A DNA stretch of 64,000 nucleotides, from contig JAIBBR010000011.1 in NCBI GenBank assembly GCA_019694575.1, positions 1 through 64,000 on the forward strand, given 5' to 3'. The translations under genes were made by a program, and so were the position numbers. How positions within the stretch are numbered: the first letter of the stretch is position 1; each line of letters opens with the position of its first letter. Under the pieces are notes generated by a model that was given only the letters and a program-made list of their open reading frames with translations, was not told the DNA's origin and did not search any database. This DNA comes from Myxococcaceae bacterium. GTDB taxonomy: Bacteria; Myxococcota; Myxococcia; Myxococcales; Myxococcaceae. This document shows positions 9,158 to 19,700 of this stretch, one piece after another.

Positions 9158-9859
9158 TTACGCCTTGAACGGCATACCAAACTGCTTCAACAATGCGAAC
9201 CCGTGCTCGTCTTTACGGGCTGTGGTTACAAAACTGATATTCAACCCTTTGACCTTCTCGATTTGGTCATAGTTGATTTCGGGGAAAATGATCTGCTCGC
9301 GAACACCGAGGGTGTAGTTGCCGCGACCATCGAAAGCTTTGCCCGATACACCCTTGAAGTCACGCACGCGCGGGAGCGCCACCGTTATCAAGCGATCTAA
9401 GAATTCGTACATGCGATCGTTGCGCAACGTCACTGCCGCACCGATGGCTTGGCCCTGGCGAAGCTTGAAGTTCGCGATCGACTTGCGAGCCCGGGTCACC
9501 ACCGGCTTTTGGCCAGTGATCGCCATCATCTGATCGACGGCTGACTCAAGAATCTTGTTATTGGCGAGCGCTTCACCCAAACCCATGTTGACGACGATTT
9601 TCTCGAGCCGGGGAACCTCGTTGGGGTTCTTCAGGCCGAGCTCCTTCATCAGCGCGGGAACGATCTCTTTGCGGTAGCGCAACTTTAAGCGCGCCGGCTT
9701 GGCTTCGAGGCCTTCTTCAATATTGGCGGCAAAACCCGCCTTCTTGACCTCTTCCTTCTTGCGGTGCTTGGCCGCTTTCTTGGCCTTCGCTTCTGCGAGT
9801 GCCGCCGCGTCGGGCTTGTCGGGGCCCTTGTCAGACTTCTCTTTCTTGTCGTCAGCCAT
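9158..9859 (-). CDS. rplE: 50S ribosomal protein L5 with an ~50-residue Lys/Ala-rich N-terminal extension
   Basis: L5 binds 5S rRNA and contacts P-site tRNA. The family core begins around residue 54 ([13 protein letters not shown]...) and ends with the conserved [14 protein letters not shown]. The product is 233 aa against 179 in E. coli. The extension ([14 protein letters not shown], then [16 protein letters not shown]) is charged and probably disordered. GAGGT lies 8 nt before the ATG at 9859, so the extension is likely translated. The next gene is rpsH, 108 bp away, with no rpsN. Confidence 0.97.
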   Translation of the reverse strand: MADDKKEKSDKGPDKPDAAALAEAKAKKAAKHRKKEEVKKAGFAANIEEGLEAKPARLKLRYRKEIVPALMKELGLKNPNEVPRLEKIVVNMGLGEALANNKILESAVDQMMAITGQKPVVTRARKSIANFKLRQGQAIGAAVTLRNDRMYEFLDRLITVALPRVRDFKGVSGKAFDGRGNYTLGVREQIIFPEINYDQIEKVKGLNISFVTTARKDEHGFALLKQFGMPFKA

Positions 9860-9873
9860 GTCGCGTTACCTCG

Positions 9874-10206
9874 TTACTTCTGGTCAATCGCAGCGTCGCA
9901 CTTCTTGCAGAAACGCTTGTTCTTCTCGCCTTTGAGCTTTACGCCCACTCGGGTCGGCTTGTCACATTTCGGGCACACCAAAGTCACGGAGGCCAAGGCA
10001 ATCGTTCCCGCCGATTCGATACGGCCGCCGTCGGGGTTCGTCTTGTCACGACCACGCTTGACATGCCGCTTCACCATGCGCAACCCTTCGACGCGCACCC
10101 GGTTTTTCTCGCGATCGATCTCGAGGATCTTGCCGCGGTTAACCTTTTGCGAACGCTCGGCGCCCGACGTGACTTGAACTGTGTCTCCTACGCGAAGCTT
10201 TTGCAT
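9874..10206 (-). CDS. rplX: 50S ribosomal protein L24
   Basis: L24 initiates 50S assembly. The KOW motif (RVGDTVQVTSGAERSQKVNRGKILEID) is near the N terminus. The C-terminal part carries CPKCDK and CKKCD, two CxxC pairs that suggest a zinc ribbon; E. coli L24 lacks them. At 110 aa it is about family length. It lies between rplN and rplE. Confidence 0.97.
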   Translation of the reverse strand: MQKLRVGDTVQVTSGAERSQKVNRGKILEIDREKNRVRVEGLRMVKRHVKRGRDKTNPDGGRIESAGTIALASVTLVCPKCDKPTRVGVKLKGEKNKRFCKKCDAAIDQK

Positions 10207-10209
10207 GAC

Positions 10210-10578
10210 TTAGAGCACCTCGGGAGCAAGCGAGATGATCTTCATGAACTTCTTCGCTCGCAGCTCGCGCGCCACGGGCCCAAAGATACGGGTACCGATT
10301 GGCTCGAGCTCTTTGTTGATCAAAACGGCGGAATTGCCGTCAAACTTAATGAAGCTGCCGTCAGGCCGGCCTACTTCACGGGCGGTGCGCACAATCACAG
10401 CCTTGGCAACATCGCCCTTCTTCACTTTGGCGTTGGGCAACGCTTCGCGAATCGAGACGACGATCACGTCGCCAATCGATGCGTACTCGCGCTTCGACCC
10501 GCCAAGCACCTTCACGCAGAACACGCGCTTCGCGCCCGAATTGTCGGCCACATCAAGGACGCTGGTCATCTGAATCAT
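10210..10578 (-). CDS. rplN: 50S ribosomal protein L14
   Basis: L14 forms bridge B5/B8 to the 30S subunit. The start is taken at [17 protein letters not shown], which gives 122 aa, the usual L14 length; an in-frame upstream extension of 27 codons is not family-like. The signature [12 protein letters not shown]-type segment ([23 protein letters not shown]) is present. It is the first gene after rpsQ in the spc block. Confidence 0.97.
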   Translation of the reverse strand: MIQMTSVLDVADNSGAKRVFCVKVLGGSKREYASIGDVIVVSIREALPNAKVKKGDVAKAVIVRTAREVGRPDGSFIKFDGNSAVLINKELEPIGTRIFGPVARELRAKKFMKIISLAPEVL

Positions 10579-10616
10579 GGTGTCGTTCTCCCCGAATCTC
10601 TTCTCTTTAGACGCGC

Positions 10617-10928
10617 TTAAACGCGCGTGGCGCGTTCCAGCACCTTGGTCACCCGCCAACGCTTGTCTTTCGACATTGGCCGCGTCTCGCTGATAAGTAC
10701 CTTGTCGCCCTCGTTGAGAGTGATTTTCTTGGGGTACTCGTGGTCTTCAGCATGCGCCTTAAACTTCACGCGCAGCGTTTGAATTTTGCCGTACTGGGCA
10801 TGGGCGGCGCGACGGTGCACCGTCACCACCACGGTCTTCATCATCTTGTTGGAAGTGATGATGCCGATACGGGTCTTCGGACGGCCGCGTTCAGCGTTCG
10901 CCGTAGGAGTTGCGGTTGCCTCAGCCAT
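10617..10928 (-). CDS. rpsQ: 30S ribosomal protein S17
   Basis: S17 is an OB-fold primary 16S rRNA binder. The core ([22 protein letters not shown] ... [20 protein letters not shown]) matches the family. About 17 polar residues precede it. Its start overlaps the end of rpmC by 8 nt, which suggests translational coupling. Confidence 0.98.
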   Translation of the reverse strand: MAEATATPTANAERGRPKTRIGIITSNKMMKTVVVTVHRRAAHAQYGKIQTLRVKFKAHAEDHEYPKKITLNEGDKVLISETRPMSKDKRWRVTKVLERATRV

Positions 10929-11160
10929 TGTTCACCTTCTTCGCAGATTGCTTCTTCGCCGCAACGGCGGCCTTCTTCTTCTCATTGAGAACGGTCAAGA
11001 CCCGGGCGAGCTCGCGCTTGTGGGCGGTACGCTCTGAGGGGTTGTCCAACGCGCCGGTCTTTAACTTCAACTGGTCTTGAAACAACGTCTGACGCATTTC
11101 ACCAGCTCGGCGGGTCAGGTCGTCAGCGTTCAGCTCTCGCAATTCTTTGGTGGTCGCCAT
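10921..11160 (-). CDS. rpmC: 50S ribosomal protein L29
   Basis: L29 lies at the exit tunnel and is a docking site for SRP and trigger factor. The 79-aa product has the expected two-helix hairpin (KELRELNADDL ... NPSERTAHKRELARVLTVLNEKK). A short Lys/Ala-rich tail follows. It sits between rplP and rpsQ and overlaps rpsQ. Confidence 0.97.
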   Translation of the reverse strand: MATTKELRELNADDLTRRAGEMRQTLFQDQLKLKTGALDNPSERTAHKRELARVLTVLNEKKKAAVAAKKQSAKKVNNG

Positions 11161-11177
11161 CTTTATCTACCCTTGCG

Positions 11178-11597
11178 TTAAATCGACTGCTCGTTGCGGT
11201 GAACGATGCGCGTCATCACCGGCAGCTTGGCTTGAGCCAACTTCATCGCGCCCTTGGCCAGCTCTTCGCTCATGCCGTCCATCTCGTAAAGAATGCGACC
11301 GGGCTTGACTACCGCCACGTAATACTCGACTCCGCCTTTACCGGTACCCATGCGGGTTTCAGCAGGCTTCTTGGTGATCGGCTTGTCGGGGAAAATACGG
11401 ATCCAGATTTTGCCGCCGCGCTTGATCTTGCGGCTCATGGCAATACGCGCCGCCTCGATTTGCCGTGAGGTGATCCACCCGGGCTGCAATGACATTAGGC
11501 CAAACTCACCGAAGGAGAGCTTGTTGCCGCGGTACGCCAAGCCCGGCGTGCGGCCCTTGTGCATTTTGCGATATTTCGTACGTGCCGGTTGCAACAT
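11178..11597 (-). CDS. rplP: 50S ribosomal protein L16
   Basis: L16 organises the A-site region of the 50S subunit. The start [16 protein letters not shown] and the signature [25 protein letters not shown] are diagnostic. Length 139 aa is normal. It lies between rpsC and rpmC. Confidence 0.98.
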   Translation of the reverse strand: MLQPARTKYRKMHKGRTPGLAYRGNKLSFGEFGLMSLQPGWITSRQIEAARIAMSRKIKRGGKIWIRIFPDKPITKKPAETRMGTGKGGVEYYVAVVKPGRILYEMDGMSEELAKGAMKLAQAKLPVMTRIVHRNEQSI

Positions 11598-11618
11598 GAC
11601 GTCGTTTCCTCTTCTTCG

Positions 11619-12281
<663 letters not shown>

Positions 12282-12304
12282 AGTGCGTCTCCTTAACTTT
12301 CCGC

Positions 12305-12664
12305 TTACTTCTTCTTGTTCTTCTTGGTGTCGTCGGTGAGCACGACGTGAACGTGACTGGTCTTCTTGTTGATTCGGCTGGCTCGACCCATTGCGCGCGG
12401 CATGAAGCGGCGAGCGGTGGGGCCTTGGTCGACTGAAATCGTCTTTACGATCAGCCTGTCGATATCGACCGAGCCCTTCGACTTGTCAGTCGCGTTGGCC
12501 ATGGCGCTCTGAATGAGCTTCTTGACCGGGCGCGCCGCGGCGCGAGGGGTGAAGGACAGAATATTGATCGCGGCCTCAACCGACTTGCCACGTACCAAGG
12601 CCGCCACGTCAGAAACTTTGCGGGGAGCCATGCTCAGGTGCCACAAATGCGCTGTCGATTCCAT
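12305..12664 (-). CDS. rplV: 50S ribosomal protein L22
   Basis: L22 lines the exit tunnel. The conserved C-terminal hairpin ([29 protein letters not shown]) is intact and without the deletions known from macrolide-resistant L22. Length is 119 aa. It lies between rpsS and rpsC. Confidence 0.98.
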   Translation of the reverse strand: MESTAHLWHLSMAPRKVSDVAALVRGKSVEAAINILSFTPRAAARPVKKLIQSAMANATDKSKGSVDIDRLIVKTISVDQGPTARRFMPRAMGRASRINKKTSHVHVVLTDDTKKNKKK

Positions 12665-12677
12665 GGTTGCCTAGTCC

Positions 12678-12974
12678 TTACTTGCCAGCCGGCTTGGAAG
12701 CGGGAGCGACCTTCTTCTCGGCCGAGTGACCAACGAAGGTACGGGTGGGACTGAACTCGCCGAGCTTGTGACCGACCATGTTCTCGGTAACGAACACGGG
12801 AATGAACTTTCGGCCGTTGTGCACAGCGAACGTGTGGCCAACGAACTCGGGCAGAATCGTCGAGCGGCGTGACCAGGTCTTGATCACGGCCTTTTTGTTG
12901 TTCTTCATCATGTCGTCGACCTTCTTGGTGAGGTGACGGTCGACGAAGGGACCTTTGCGAATTGAACGTGCCAT
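12678..12974 (-). CDS. rpsS: 30S ribosomal protein S19
   Basis: S19 binds 16S rRNA in the head with S13. The 98-aa product opens [12 protein letters not shown] and contains the [35 protein letters not shown]-type core. It lies between rplB and rplV. Confidence 0.98.
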   Translation of the reverse strand: MARSIRKGPFVDRHLTKKVDDMMKNNKKAVIKTWSRRSTILPEFVGHTFAVHNGRKFIPVFVTENMVGHKLGEFSPTRTFVGHSAEKKVAPASKPAGK

Positions 12975-12987
12975 TTTCTAAAGCTCC

Positions 12988-13833
12988 TTACTGGCTACGA
13001 ACGCCCTGGCGGCGGCTCGAAACAATGAACTTGTTGGTGCGCTTGTTGGTGCGCGTGGTGAGGCCCTTGGTCTTCTTGCCCCAGGGCGAGACGGGGTGTG
13101 GGTTACCTTGGCCAGACTTGCCTTCACCACCACCGTGGGGGTGATCGACAGGGTTCATCGCCAAACCACGAACGGTCGGCCGAATGCCGAGCCAGCGGCT
13201 CTTACCGGCCTTACCGATGCGAATAATTTCGTGATCGATATTGCCCAGCTGGCCAATGGTCGCGCGACACTCAATGAGTACCTTGCGCACTGCCCCCGAA
13301 GGCAGACGAATTTGAGCGTAAGCGCCCTCCTTCGCCATCAACTGCCCCCACGAACCGGCAGAGCGAATCATTTGCGCGCCACGGCCGGGTTTCAGCTCGA
13401 CATTGTGCACCACGGTACCCACCGGAATGTTCTGCAGCGGCAACGAGTTGCCGGGCCGAATGTCCGAATTGGGCCCCGCGAACAGCACGTCACCCACGTT
13501 GATGCCGGTGGGCGCGAGAATGTAGCGCTTGGTGCCGTCTTTGTAGTGCAGCAGTGCGATGTTGGCGGTGCGGTTCGGGTCGTACTCAACCGAGAAGACC
13601 TTGGCCGGTACGCCGTCTTTGTCGCGCCGCTTGAAGTCGATAATGCGGAAACGGCGCTTATGGCCGCCGCCTTGGTGCCGACGGGTAATATGACCGTGCG
13701 AGTTACGGCCACCCGACTTGCGCATTTCTTGGGTGAGCGACTTCTCAGGACGATCGCGGGTGATGTCAGCGAAGTCAGCCACCGTCATCAGACGGCGAGC
13801 GGCAGACGTCGGTTTGAAGGCTTTAACTCCCAT
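12988..13833 (-). CDS. rplB: 50S ribosomal protein L2
   Basis: L2 is needed for subunit association and supports the peptidyl transferase centre. The 281-aa product carries the conserved C-terminal [13 protein letters not shown] motif with the essential His. Its start codon overlaps the stop of rplW by one nucleotide (TAATG), indicating coupling. rpsS follows. Confidence 0.98.
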   Translation of the reverse strand: MGVKAFKPTSAARRLMTVADFADITRDRPEKSLTQEMRKSGGRNSHGHITRRHQGGGHKRRFRIIDFKRRDKDGVPAKVFSVEYDPNRTANIALLHYKDGTKRYILAPTGINVGDVLFAGPNSDIRPGNSLPLQNIPVGTVVHNVELKPGRGAQMIRSAGSWGQLMAKEGAYAQIRLPSGAVRKVLIECRATIGQLGNIDHEIIRIGKAGKSRWLGIRPTVRGLAMNPVDHPHGGGEGKSGQGNPHPVSPWGKKTKGLTTRTNKRTNKFIVSSRRQGVRSQ

Positions 13834-14126
13834 TAGACTGCGCCTCCTTCGAACAACTCGATCTTGTCGCCCTCTTTCAAGGTGACGAAGGCCTTCTTGA
13901 AATTGGGCCGTTTGCCCATCGAGCGACCAATTCGCTTGATCTTGCCGCGAATGGTGGTGGTGCGAACGTCTTCGACCGTGACCTTGAACAGCGTCGACAC
14001 CGCCCGAGCGACATCGTGCTTGCTGGCCGCGCGATCGACCACGAATGAATATTGGCGTTGCTTTTCGCGCAACCGATCAAGCTTCTCGGTAATCAACGGA
14101 CCTTTAATGACGTGGGTCAGTTCCAT
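13833..14126 (-). CDS. rplW: 50S ribosomal protein L23
   Basis: L23 is the main exit-site docking protein for trigger factor and SRP. The 97-aa product shows the N-terminal [18 protein letters not shown]... and the extended loop with [23 protein letters not shown]. Family length is normal. It lies between rplD and rplB. Confidence 0.98.
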   Translation of the reverse strand: MELTHVIKGPLITEKLDRLREKQRQYSFVVDRAASKHDVARAVSTLFKVTVEDVRTTTIRGKIKRIGRSMGKRPNFKKAFVTLKEGDKIELFEGGAV

Positions 14127-14135
14127 GGCTTCCTC

Positions 14136-14783
14136 TTAGACCTTCGCTTTCTCGGCGCGACCACGGCGCAGAGCACCGTCGATCGCCTTCGCCGCGGCAG
14201 CGGTGATCACCACGCTCTTGCGCTTGAGCACCGACTCCAAGTTCAGCCCCTCAGGAGGCAGCACGTCGAACTTGGCGAGGTTACGCACCGCGCGGTGCAG
14301 CTTGGCGTTCTTCTTCTCGTCGATAATCAGCGCACTTTCAAGCTTGAGCCCCTTGGTGAGAGTCTCGAGCGCCTTCTGCGTCTTACCGTCTGACGCCCAC
14401 TCGCTGACAATGAGCAATTGCTTCTCTTTCGCACGAAGAGAAAGACCCGCCGCGAGACCACCGCGACGCACCGAGCGAGGAGGACGATAGAAGTAGTCAC
14501 GCGGCTTGGGGCCCATCGCCTTACCGCCGCCGACCCAATGTGACGCGCGGGTCGAACCTTGGCGAGCGCGGCCAGTGCCCTTTTGCTTCCACGGCTTCTT
14601 ACCGCCACCAGAAACAAGCGAGCTGTTCTTCACCATCACCGTGCCACGGCGACGGTTGATTTGCTGCATCTTCGCCACCTCGTACATCAGGTTGGCGTTG
14701 GGCTCGGCGGCAAACACCTCGTCCGAGAGCTCAATCTCAGCGACCTTCTTCTTGTTGAGATCAACAATGTCGAACTTGGCCAT
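14136..14783 (-). CDS. rplD: 50S ribosomal protein L4
   Basis: L4 lines the exit tunnel and in enterobacteria represses the S10 operon. The 215-aa product shows the tunnel loop GGGKKPWKQKGTGRARQGS. It begins only 3 nt after rpsJ ends. In most bacteria rplC sits exactly at this junction; here it is missing and lies at 49.6 kb. Confidence 0.98.
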   Translation of the reverse strand: MAKFDIVDLNKKKVAEIELSDEVFAAEPNANLMYEVAKMQQINRRRGTVMVKNSSLVSGGGKKPWKQKGTGRARQGSTRASHWVGGGKAMGPKPRDYFYRPPRSVRRGGLAAGLSLRAKEKQLLIVSEWASDGKTQKALETLTKGLKLESALIIDEKKNAKLHRAVRNLAKFDVLPPEGLNLESVLKRKSVVITAAAAKAIDGALRRGRAEKAKV

Positions 14784-14786
14784 GAC

Positions 14787-15095
14787 TTAGCTCTTAATTT
14801 CCACGTCGACGCCGGCCGAAAGGTCGAGCTTCATCAACGCGTCTAGGGTTTGTTGCGTAGGCTCGAGAATGTCGAGCAGCCGCTTGTGAGTACGAATTTC
14901 GAACTGCTCGCGGCTCTTCTTGTCGACGTGCGGGCTACGCAGCACGGTGAACTTGTTGATACGCGTGGGGAGCGGAATCGGCCCCGCGACGCGTGCACCG
15001 GTGCGCTTAGCGGTCTCAACGATCTCGCCTGCGCTCTGATCCAAAAGTTTGGAGTCGTACGCCTTCAAACGAATGCGAATCTTCTGTGTCGCCAT
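14787..15095 (-). CDS. rpsJ: 30S ribosomal protein S10
   Basis: S10 is a 30S head protein and, as NusE, a transcription antitermination factor. The 102-aa product contains the typical [40 protein letters not shown] segment. It is the first gene of the S10 block, with a 236-bp gap to fusA upstream. Confidence 0.98.
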   Translation of the reverse strand: MATQKIRIRLKAYDSKLLDQSAGEIVETAKRTGARVAGPIPLPTRINKFTVLRSPHVDKKSREQFEIRTHKRLLDILEPTQQTLDALMKLDLSAGVDVEIKS

Positions 15096-15331
15096 TCTCT
15101 TTCGACCCTTCCTCTATGCTGCTGTCTTGAAGCAACCAGCCGACGCCGCACGGGGGTCTAAGACGTTTCCAAAACCTTTGGATGTCACAGAGCCGTGAAG
15201 CGAAGGCGGCGGCACTTACCACTATCTTCATTCACTACGCAAGAGGCTGACTGCACAAATCTTTTCTCGAAAGCTAAGCGCGCGGAGAAACACCTCTTGC
15301 GACCACATTGACGTGCGCCGCCCAGAAGCCG
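15096..15331. other. fusA-rpsJ spacer without tuf; probable S10 promoter region
   Basis: This 236-bp stretch separates fusA from rpsJ and has no credible reading frame. In many proteobacteria tuf occupies this place. It probably holds the S10 promoter on the minus strand: TTGTGC, an 18-nt spacer and TGAATG can be drawn near 15229-15258, but the match is weak. No convincing fusA terminator hairpin is visible. Confidence 0.5.
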
Positions 15332-17428
15332 TCAATACCCGCGCATCTTCTGAACCATGGCGTTCTTGATCGCCTCGGGCAGCGGAGCGTAATGGCCAAA
15401 CTGCATCGTGTACGACGCGCGGCCCTGGGTTCTTGATCGCAAATCGGTCGAATAGCCGAACATCTGCGAGAGCGGCACTTCGGCTTCGATCACCTGCGCT
15501 GCGTTGCGGGCGCCCATCGCGTTGATCTTTCCGCGCCGCGCATTCAAGTCGCCGATCACGTCTCCCATGAATTGCTCGGGAGTCACCACCTCACACTTCA
15601 TGATCGGCTCGAGCAGAAGCGGGTTGGCCTTGTTGCACGCGTCTTTGAAGGCCATCGACGCCGCAATTTTGTAAGCCATTTCTGAGGAGTCGACGTCGTG
15701 GAAGCTGCCGTCGAAAAGCTCACACGTCACATCGACCATCGGGTAGCCCGCGAGCACTCCCGAGGTCATCGCTTCGCCTACGCCCTTCTCGATGGGAGGA
15801 ATGAACTCTTTGGGGATCACTCCACCCGCGATGCTGTTCACGAAGGTGAAGCCCTTGCCCACTTCGTTGGGGCTGATGCGCAGCTTCACATGACCGTATT
15901 GCCCCTTACCGCCGCTCTGACGAATGTATTTGCCATCGGCTTCTGCTTGCTGACCAATCGTCTCGCGGTAAGCCACCTGCGGCTTGCCGACATTCGCTGA
16001 GACTTTAAACTCGCGCAGCAAACGATCGACGATGATCTCTAAATGCAGCTCACCCATGCCGGCGATGATCGTCTGCCCGGTCTCTGGATCAGTCCGCACA
16101 CGGAAGCTCGGATCTTCCGTCGCCAGCTTTTGCAGCGACAATGCGAGCTTGTCTTGATCTTCTTGGCTCTTCGGCTCGAGCGCGAGATCAATCACTGGGT
16201 CGGGAAACTCCATGCGTTCCAAAATCACCTGCGCGCCTTCGCTGCACAGCGTCTCGCCTGTCGCCACGTTCTTCAAACCGACGATGGCGCAAATGTCGCC
16301 GGCCAAACATTCAGTGATGTCGTCTTTTTTGTCGGCACGCATTTGCACCAAACGGCCCACGCGCTCGCGCTTGCCTTTCACTGTATTAAACACCGCGGTG
16401 CCCGATTCCAACCGGCCTGAGTACACGCGAATGAACGTCAGCGTGCCCACATAGGGGTCGGTCATGATCTTGAAAGCGAGCGCAGCGAACGGTGCATCGT
16501 CTTTCGTCTCACGCACCACGTCTTTGCCATCGGGGGTTTTGCCGTGCACGGGGGGAATGTCGACCGGCGAGGGCAAGTAATCGACGATCGCGTCGAGCAA
16601 CGGCTGCACCCCCTTGTGCTTGTACGCAGAGCCGCACAGCACGGGAAAAACCTTTCGCGCAATGCAGCCCGAACGCACCGCGCGGCGAATTTCGTCTTCG
16701 GTGATGTCTTTGCCTTCGTTCTCTAAGTACTTCGCCATCAACGCGTCATCGAGCTCCGCGCATTGCTCAACCAACTTGATGCGAGCGACTTGCGCTGCAT
16801 CATTCAGCTCAGCGGGAATCTCTGATTCGGTGTACGTAGAACCCTGCTCGCTGTCGTTGAATACCAGTGCCTTCATACGCACCAGATCAATCACCCCGCG
16901 GTGCTTCTCTTCAGAGCCAAGCGGGAGCTGGACCACGAGCGGATTCGCTCCCAGCCGCTCGCGCAGCGACGTCACCGACATTTCGAAGTCGGCGCCGATA
17001 CGGTCCATCTTGTTGATGAAGCAGATGCGCGGCACGTGATACTTGTCAGCCTGGCGCCACACTGTTTCACTCTGCGGCTCGACGCCGTTTACGCCATCAA
17101 ACACCGCTACCGCGCCGTCGAGCACTCGCAGAGAGCGCTCCACCTCGATCGTGAAGTCAACGTGGCCCGGCGTGTCGATGATGTTGACGCGGTATTTTTG
17201 ATCGCGGCGTGTCCAAAAGGCGGTAATCGCCGCGCTGGTAATGGTGATGCCACGCTCGCGCTCTTGCACCATCCAGTCCGTTGTAGTGTTCCCCTCATGC
17301 ACTTCGCCCATTTTGTGAATGGCGCCGGTGTAGAAAAGAATGCGTTCGGTAGTGGTGGTCTTGCCGGCGTCGATGTGCGCCATGATGCCGATGTTGCGGT
17401 AGCGCTCGAGCGGATATTCGCGTGCCAT
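15332..17428 (-). CDS. fusA: Elongation factor G
   Basis: EF-G is the GTPase that drives translocation and, with RRF, ribosome recycling. The 698-aa protein has the G1 motif [12 protein letters not shown], switch region [11 protein letters not shown]3 DTPGH, G4 NKMD, then domains II-V ending in the [21 protein letters not shown]-type tail. Length is typical. It is third in the str block after rpsL and rpsG, separated from rpsG by a terminator-like hairpin. Confidence 0.98.
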   Translation of the reverse strand: MAREYPLERYRNIGIMAHIDAGKTTTTERILFYTGAIHKMGEVHEGNTTTDWMVQERERGITITSAAITAFWTRRDQKYRVNIIDTPGHVDFTIEVERSLRVLDGAVAVFDGVNGVEPQSETVWRQADKYHVPRICFINKMDRIGADFEMSVTSLRERLGANPLVVQLPLGSEEKHRGVIDLVRMKALVFNDSEQGSTYTESEIPAELNDAAQVARIKLVEQCAELDDALMAKYLENEGKDITEDEIRRAVRSGCIARKVFPVLCGSAYKHKGVQPLLDAIVDYLPSPVDIPPVHGKTPDGKDVVRETKDDAPFAALAFKIMTDPYVGTLTFIRVYSGRLESGTAVFNTVKGKRERVGRLVQMRADKKDDITECLAGDICAIVGLKNVATGETLCSEGAQVILERMEFPDPVIDLALEPKSQEDQDKLALSLQKLATEDPSFRVRTDPETGQTIIAGMGELHLEIIVDRLLREFKVSANVGKPQVAYRETIGQQAEADGKYIRQSGGKGQYGHVKLRISPNEVGKGFTFVNSIAGGVIPKEFIPPIEKGVGEAMTSGVLAGYPMVDVTCELFDGSFHDVDSSEMAYKIAASMAFKDACNKANPLLLEPIMKCEVVTPEQFMGDVIGDLNARRGKINAMGARNAAQVIEAEVPLSQMFGYSTDLRSRTQGRASYTMQFGHYAPLPEAIKNAMVQKMRGY

Positions 17429-17471
17429 GATCGCGGCCTTATAGAGCGGAAATTCTCTGGGTGGGAACCGT

Positions 17472-17527
17472 CAAAAACACTTCGGGCCCGCCGATCTCGC
17501 GATTGCCGCGAAGCCGACAGGCCCGAA
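17472..17527 (-). terminator. Long hairpin plus T run between rpsG and fusA
   Basis: On the minus strand TTCGGGCC (17520-17527) pairs with GGCCCGAA (17481-17488) and encloses a nested TCGCG/CGCGA stem. GTGTTTTTG follows directly. This is a well-formed intrinsic terminator or attenuator inside the str block, so part of the rpsL-rpsG transcription would stop before fusA. Structure is seen; the degree of readthrough is unknown. Confidence 0.65.
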
Positions 17528-17544
17528 TGGTACGGCGAAATAAA

Positions 17545-18015
17545 TTACCAGCGGTAGTGAGCGAACGCCTTGTTGGCTTCGGCCATCTTGTGGGTGTCTT
17601 CTTTCTTCTTCACCGCGTTGCCACGGTTGTTCGCGGCGTCCATAATTTCGCCGGCGAGCTTCTCTTCCATCGTCTTTTCGCCACGCGCTTTGGCGTAGCC
17701 GATGATCCAGCGCATGCCGAGCGCGATGCGGCGGTCTTGGCGAACCTCGACCGGAACCTGATACGTCGCACCACCGACACGGCGGCTCTTTACCTCGAGC
17801 ACCGGCTTCACGTTGTCGAGCGCCTTCTTGAAGAGCTTCAACGGCTCTTCTTTCGCGCGTTCTTCGATCAGCGCCAATGCGCCGTAGGTAATGCCTTCAG
17901 CGGTGGCTTTCTTGCCCTTGCGCATCAGGTCGTTGACGAACTTGGTAACCAACCGATCCTGAAACTTCGGGTCCGGCAGAATCTTGCGTTTTGCGGCTAC
18001 ATGGCGACGTGGCAT
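17545..18015 (-). CDS. rpsG: 30S ribosomal protein S7
   Basis: S7 nucleates the 30S head and contacts E-site tRNA. The 156-aa product begins [18 protein letters not shown] and carries the [11 protein letters not shown]-type signature. It follows rpsL by 21 bp. The canonical str operon order rpsL-rpsG-fusA is kept. Confidence 0.98.
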   Translation of the reverse strand: MPRRHVAAKRKILPDPKFQDRLVTKFVNDLMRKGKKATAEGITYGALALIEERAKEEPLKLFKKALDNVKPVLEVKSRRVGGATYQVPVEVRQDRRIALGMRWIIGYAKARGEKTMEEKLAGEIMDAANNRGNAVKKKEDTHKMAEANKAFAHYRW

Positions 18016-18036
18016 TGCGTAGGTTCCTTACGAAAA

Positions 18037-18408
18037 TCAGCTGGGGCGCTTAGCGCCGTATTTGGAGCGGCTCTGCTTGCGTCCCTGAACGCCAACGGAG
18101 TCGAGGGTGCCACGAATGATGTGATAGCGAACGCCGGGAAGGTCCTTCACGCGGCCACCGCGAATCATCACCACCGAGTGCTCCTGCAGGTTGTGACCCA
18201 CGCCAGGAATGTAGGACGTCACTTCGACGCCGTTGGTAAGACGAACACGCGCAACCTTGCGGAGCGCCGAATTCGGCTTCTTGGGAGTGGTGGTGTAAAC
18301 GCGCGTGCAAACACCGCGTTTTTGGGGGCACTCACGGAGCGCGGGGCTCTTGCCCTTGAAGCGAACCTTCTCGCGGCCCTTGCGAATCAATTGGCTAATC
18401 GTCGGCAT
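18037..18408 (-). CDS. rpsL: 30S ribosomal protein S12
   Basis: S12 controls decoding accuracy. The 123-aa product has [15 protein letters not shown] with the lysine equivalent to E. coli Lys43, so it is the streptomycin-sensitive type. It also has [14 protein letters not shown] with the Asp that is methylthiolated by RimO in many bacteria. It is the first gene after the str promoter. Confidence 0.98.
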   Translation of the reverse strand: MPTISQLIRKGREKVRFKGKSPALRECPQKRGVCTRVYTTTPKKPNSALRKVARVRLTNGVEVTSYIPGVGHNLQEHSVVMIRGGRVKDLPGVRYHIIRGTLDSVGVQGRKQSRSKYGAKRPS

Positions 18409-18444
18409 GCTTACCTTGGTAAAAGAAATTCAAAAAGGGCGGCC

Positions 18445-18473
18445 CGCTTACAGGCTTGAGAAGGCGCTGTCAA
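18445..18473 (-). promoter_or_regulatory. Sigma-70-type promoter upstream of rpsL
   Basis: On the minus strand a perfect TTGACA (18468-18473) is followed by a 17-nt spacer and TAAGCG (18445-18450), about 37 nt before the rpsL ATG. The -35 box is consensus; the -10 box keeps only TA. Position in front of the str operon supports the call. Confidence 0.5.
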
Positions 18474-18537
18474 GGAGCGCACTTAGCCAGTTCAACGCTC
18501 GCCGAAAATCAAAACACCCCGGCAACGCCTCCCACGC

Positions 18538-19017
18538 CTATTTACTGGCCTGCCCGTGAAAGTCGAGAACCATCACTGCCGCGTCTTCTTTGTTGTCTGC
18601 GTAGTACTGCGGGCGCAACCCCACGGTGCGAAAGCCGAGCGCTTCGTACAAAGCAATCGCCGGGGCGTTACCGCGCCGCACCTCGAGGGTGGCAATGCGA
18701 CATTGATGCGACTGCCCAAAAGCGAGCGCCGCATTCATGGCGTAGCGCCCAATTCCACGCCGGCGATGTTCAGGGGTCACCGCCACGTTCAAGATATGCA
18801 GCTCGTCGTGCACCAGCCAAAAGATGATGAACCCAAGGAGCGCAGACCGGCCAGCCATTTGCTCCTCGATGAGGAGCACGGTCGACCAGTCTTGCGTCAA
18901 CTCCTTTTTCACCATGTCTTCCGACCAGGGGTTGCTAAAGGCTTTGAGCTGAATGCGCATCACCTCGGGCAGGTCTGCCGCCACCATGCGACGGCTGCGA
19001 AAAGCACTTTCGTTCAC
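18538..19017 (-). CDS. rimI: Ribosomal protein S18-alanine N-acetyltransferase RimI (GNAT)
   Basis: RimI acetylates the N-terminal alanine of S18. The 159-aa GNAT protein has the acetyl-CoA loop EHRRRGIGRYAM (family pattern RxxGxG/A) and the RimI-like LEVRRGNAPAIALYEALGFRTVGLRPQYY segment. The start overlaps the stop of the SurA-like gene by ATGA, so they are coupled. It ends 130 bp before rpsL. General RimI-like GNATs of other specificity remain possible. Confidence 0.9.
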   Translation of the reverse strand: MNESAFRSRRMVAADLPEVMRIQLKAFSNPWSEDMVKKELTQDWSTVLLIEEQMAGRSALLGFIIFWLVHDELHILNVAVTPEHRRRGIGRYAMNAALAFGQSHQCRIATLEVRRGNAPAIALYEALGFRTVGLRPQYYADNKEDAAVMVLDFHGQASK

Positions 19018-19700
19018 GGCAGACCCGCGTCACTTCCCGGCCCAAACGGACCGAGCAGTCGCACCTGGGCATTCTTTCGCAGCACTTTGAGCTCGGCGTC
19101 GGCCAACTCTTTAAACCGCTGTGTCATCAACCGTTGCCGTACCGCCGGCAAGGGCAAGTCAGCGAGCTCGGGCGATGCGGCCTGCGCTCGTTTTGCTTCG
19201 CTCTCAGACACTTGCGCCTTGAGTTTCAACTTTCCCTCGAGAATGTGTTCTGAGCGCAACATGCGTTTGAGCACCGCGGCGAGCGCTTCTCCGTCGACCT
19301 CGTGCCGGCCTAGAAAAGCCGCGAGGTCTCGTTCAGAGCGAAACTTGCGGTGAAATTCGACCACTGCGCCCTCGAGCTCGCCTTCATCGAGCGGGTACGC
19401 CATGAGCTTGTCGGCTTCAGCGGTCTGCAGGCGCTGTTGAATGGCCGTCTCGAGCGCAGGGCGCAACACCTCCATATCGAGCGGGGCAGTGGCGGCTTCA
19501 ACGCCTCCCCGGTAAATCAAAAAGACCCGGGCTTCAAAATCGAGCTCAGAATAGGTCAGCACCCGACCGTCAATGAGCGCGACGGCGCGATCGATGACCT
19601 GAACCCCACCCTCTGGCGGGGCGGCATGACCTGATACGCAGAAAAGCAACATTGCAAGCTGGCAGAAGCGCGCGCACTGGTTAATGTGATCTTGCGCCAT
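19014..19700 (-). CDS. Exported SurA N-domain-like chaperone protein
   Basis: The N terminus has a short hydrophobic segment ending in CVSGHA, probably a signal peptide, then [24 protein letters not shown]. That opening is the hallmark of SurA/PpiD N-terminal domains. A helical region follows, and no parvulin isomerase domain is present in the 228 aa. It likely binds unfolded proteins in the periplasm. The start at 19700 shares CCATGG with the start of the divergent cbpA; an internal ATG at 19652 is an alternative. It is coupled to rimI. Confidence 0.75.
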   Translation of the reverse strand: MAQDHINQCARFCQLAMLLFCVSGHAAPPEGGVQVIDRAVALIDGRVLTYSELDFEARVFLIYRGGVEAATAPLDMEVLRPALETAIQQRLQTAEADKLMAYPLDEGELEGAVVEFHRKFRSERDLAAFLGRHEVDGEALAAVLKRMLRSEHILEGKLKLKAQVSESEAKRAQAASPELADLPLPAVRQRLMTQRFKELADAELKVLRKNAQVRLLGPFGPGSDAGLP

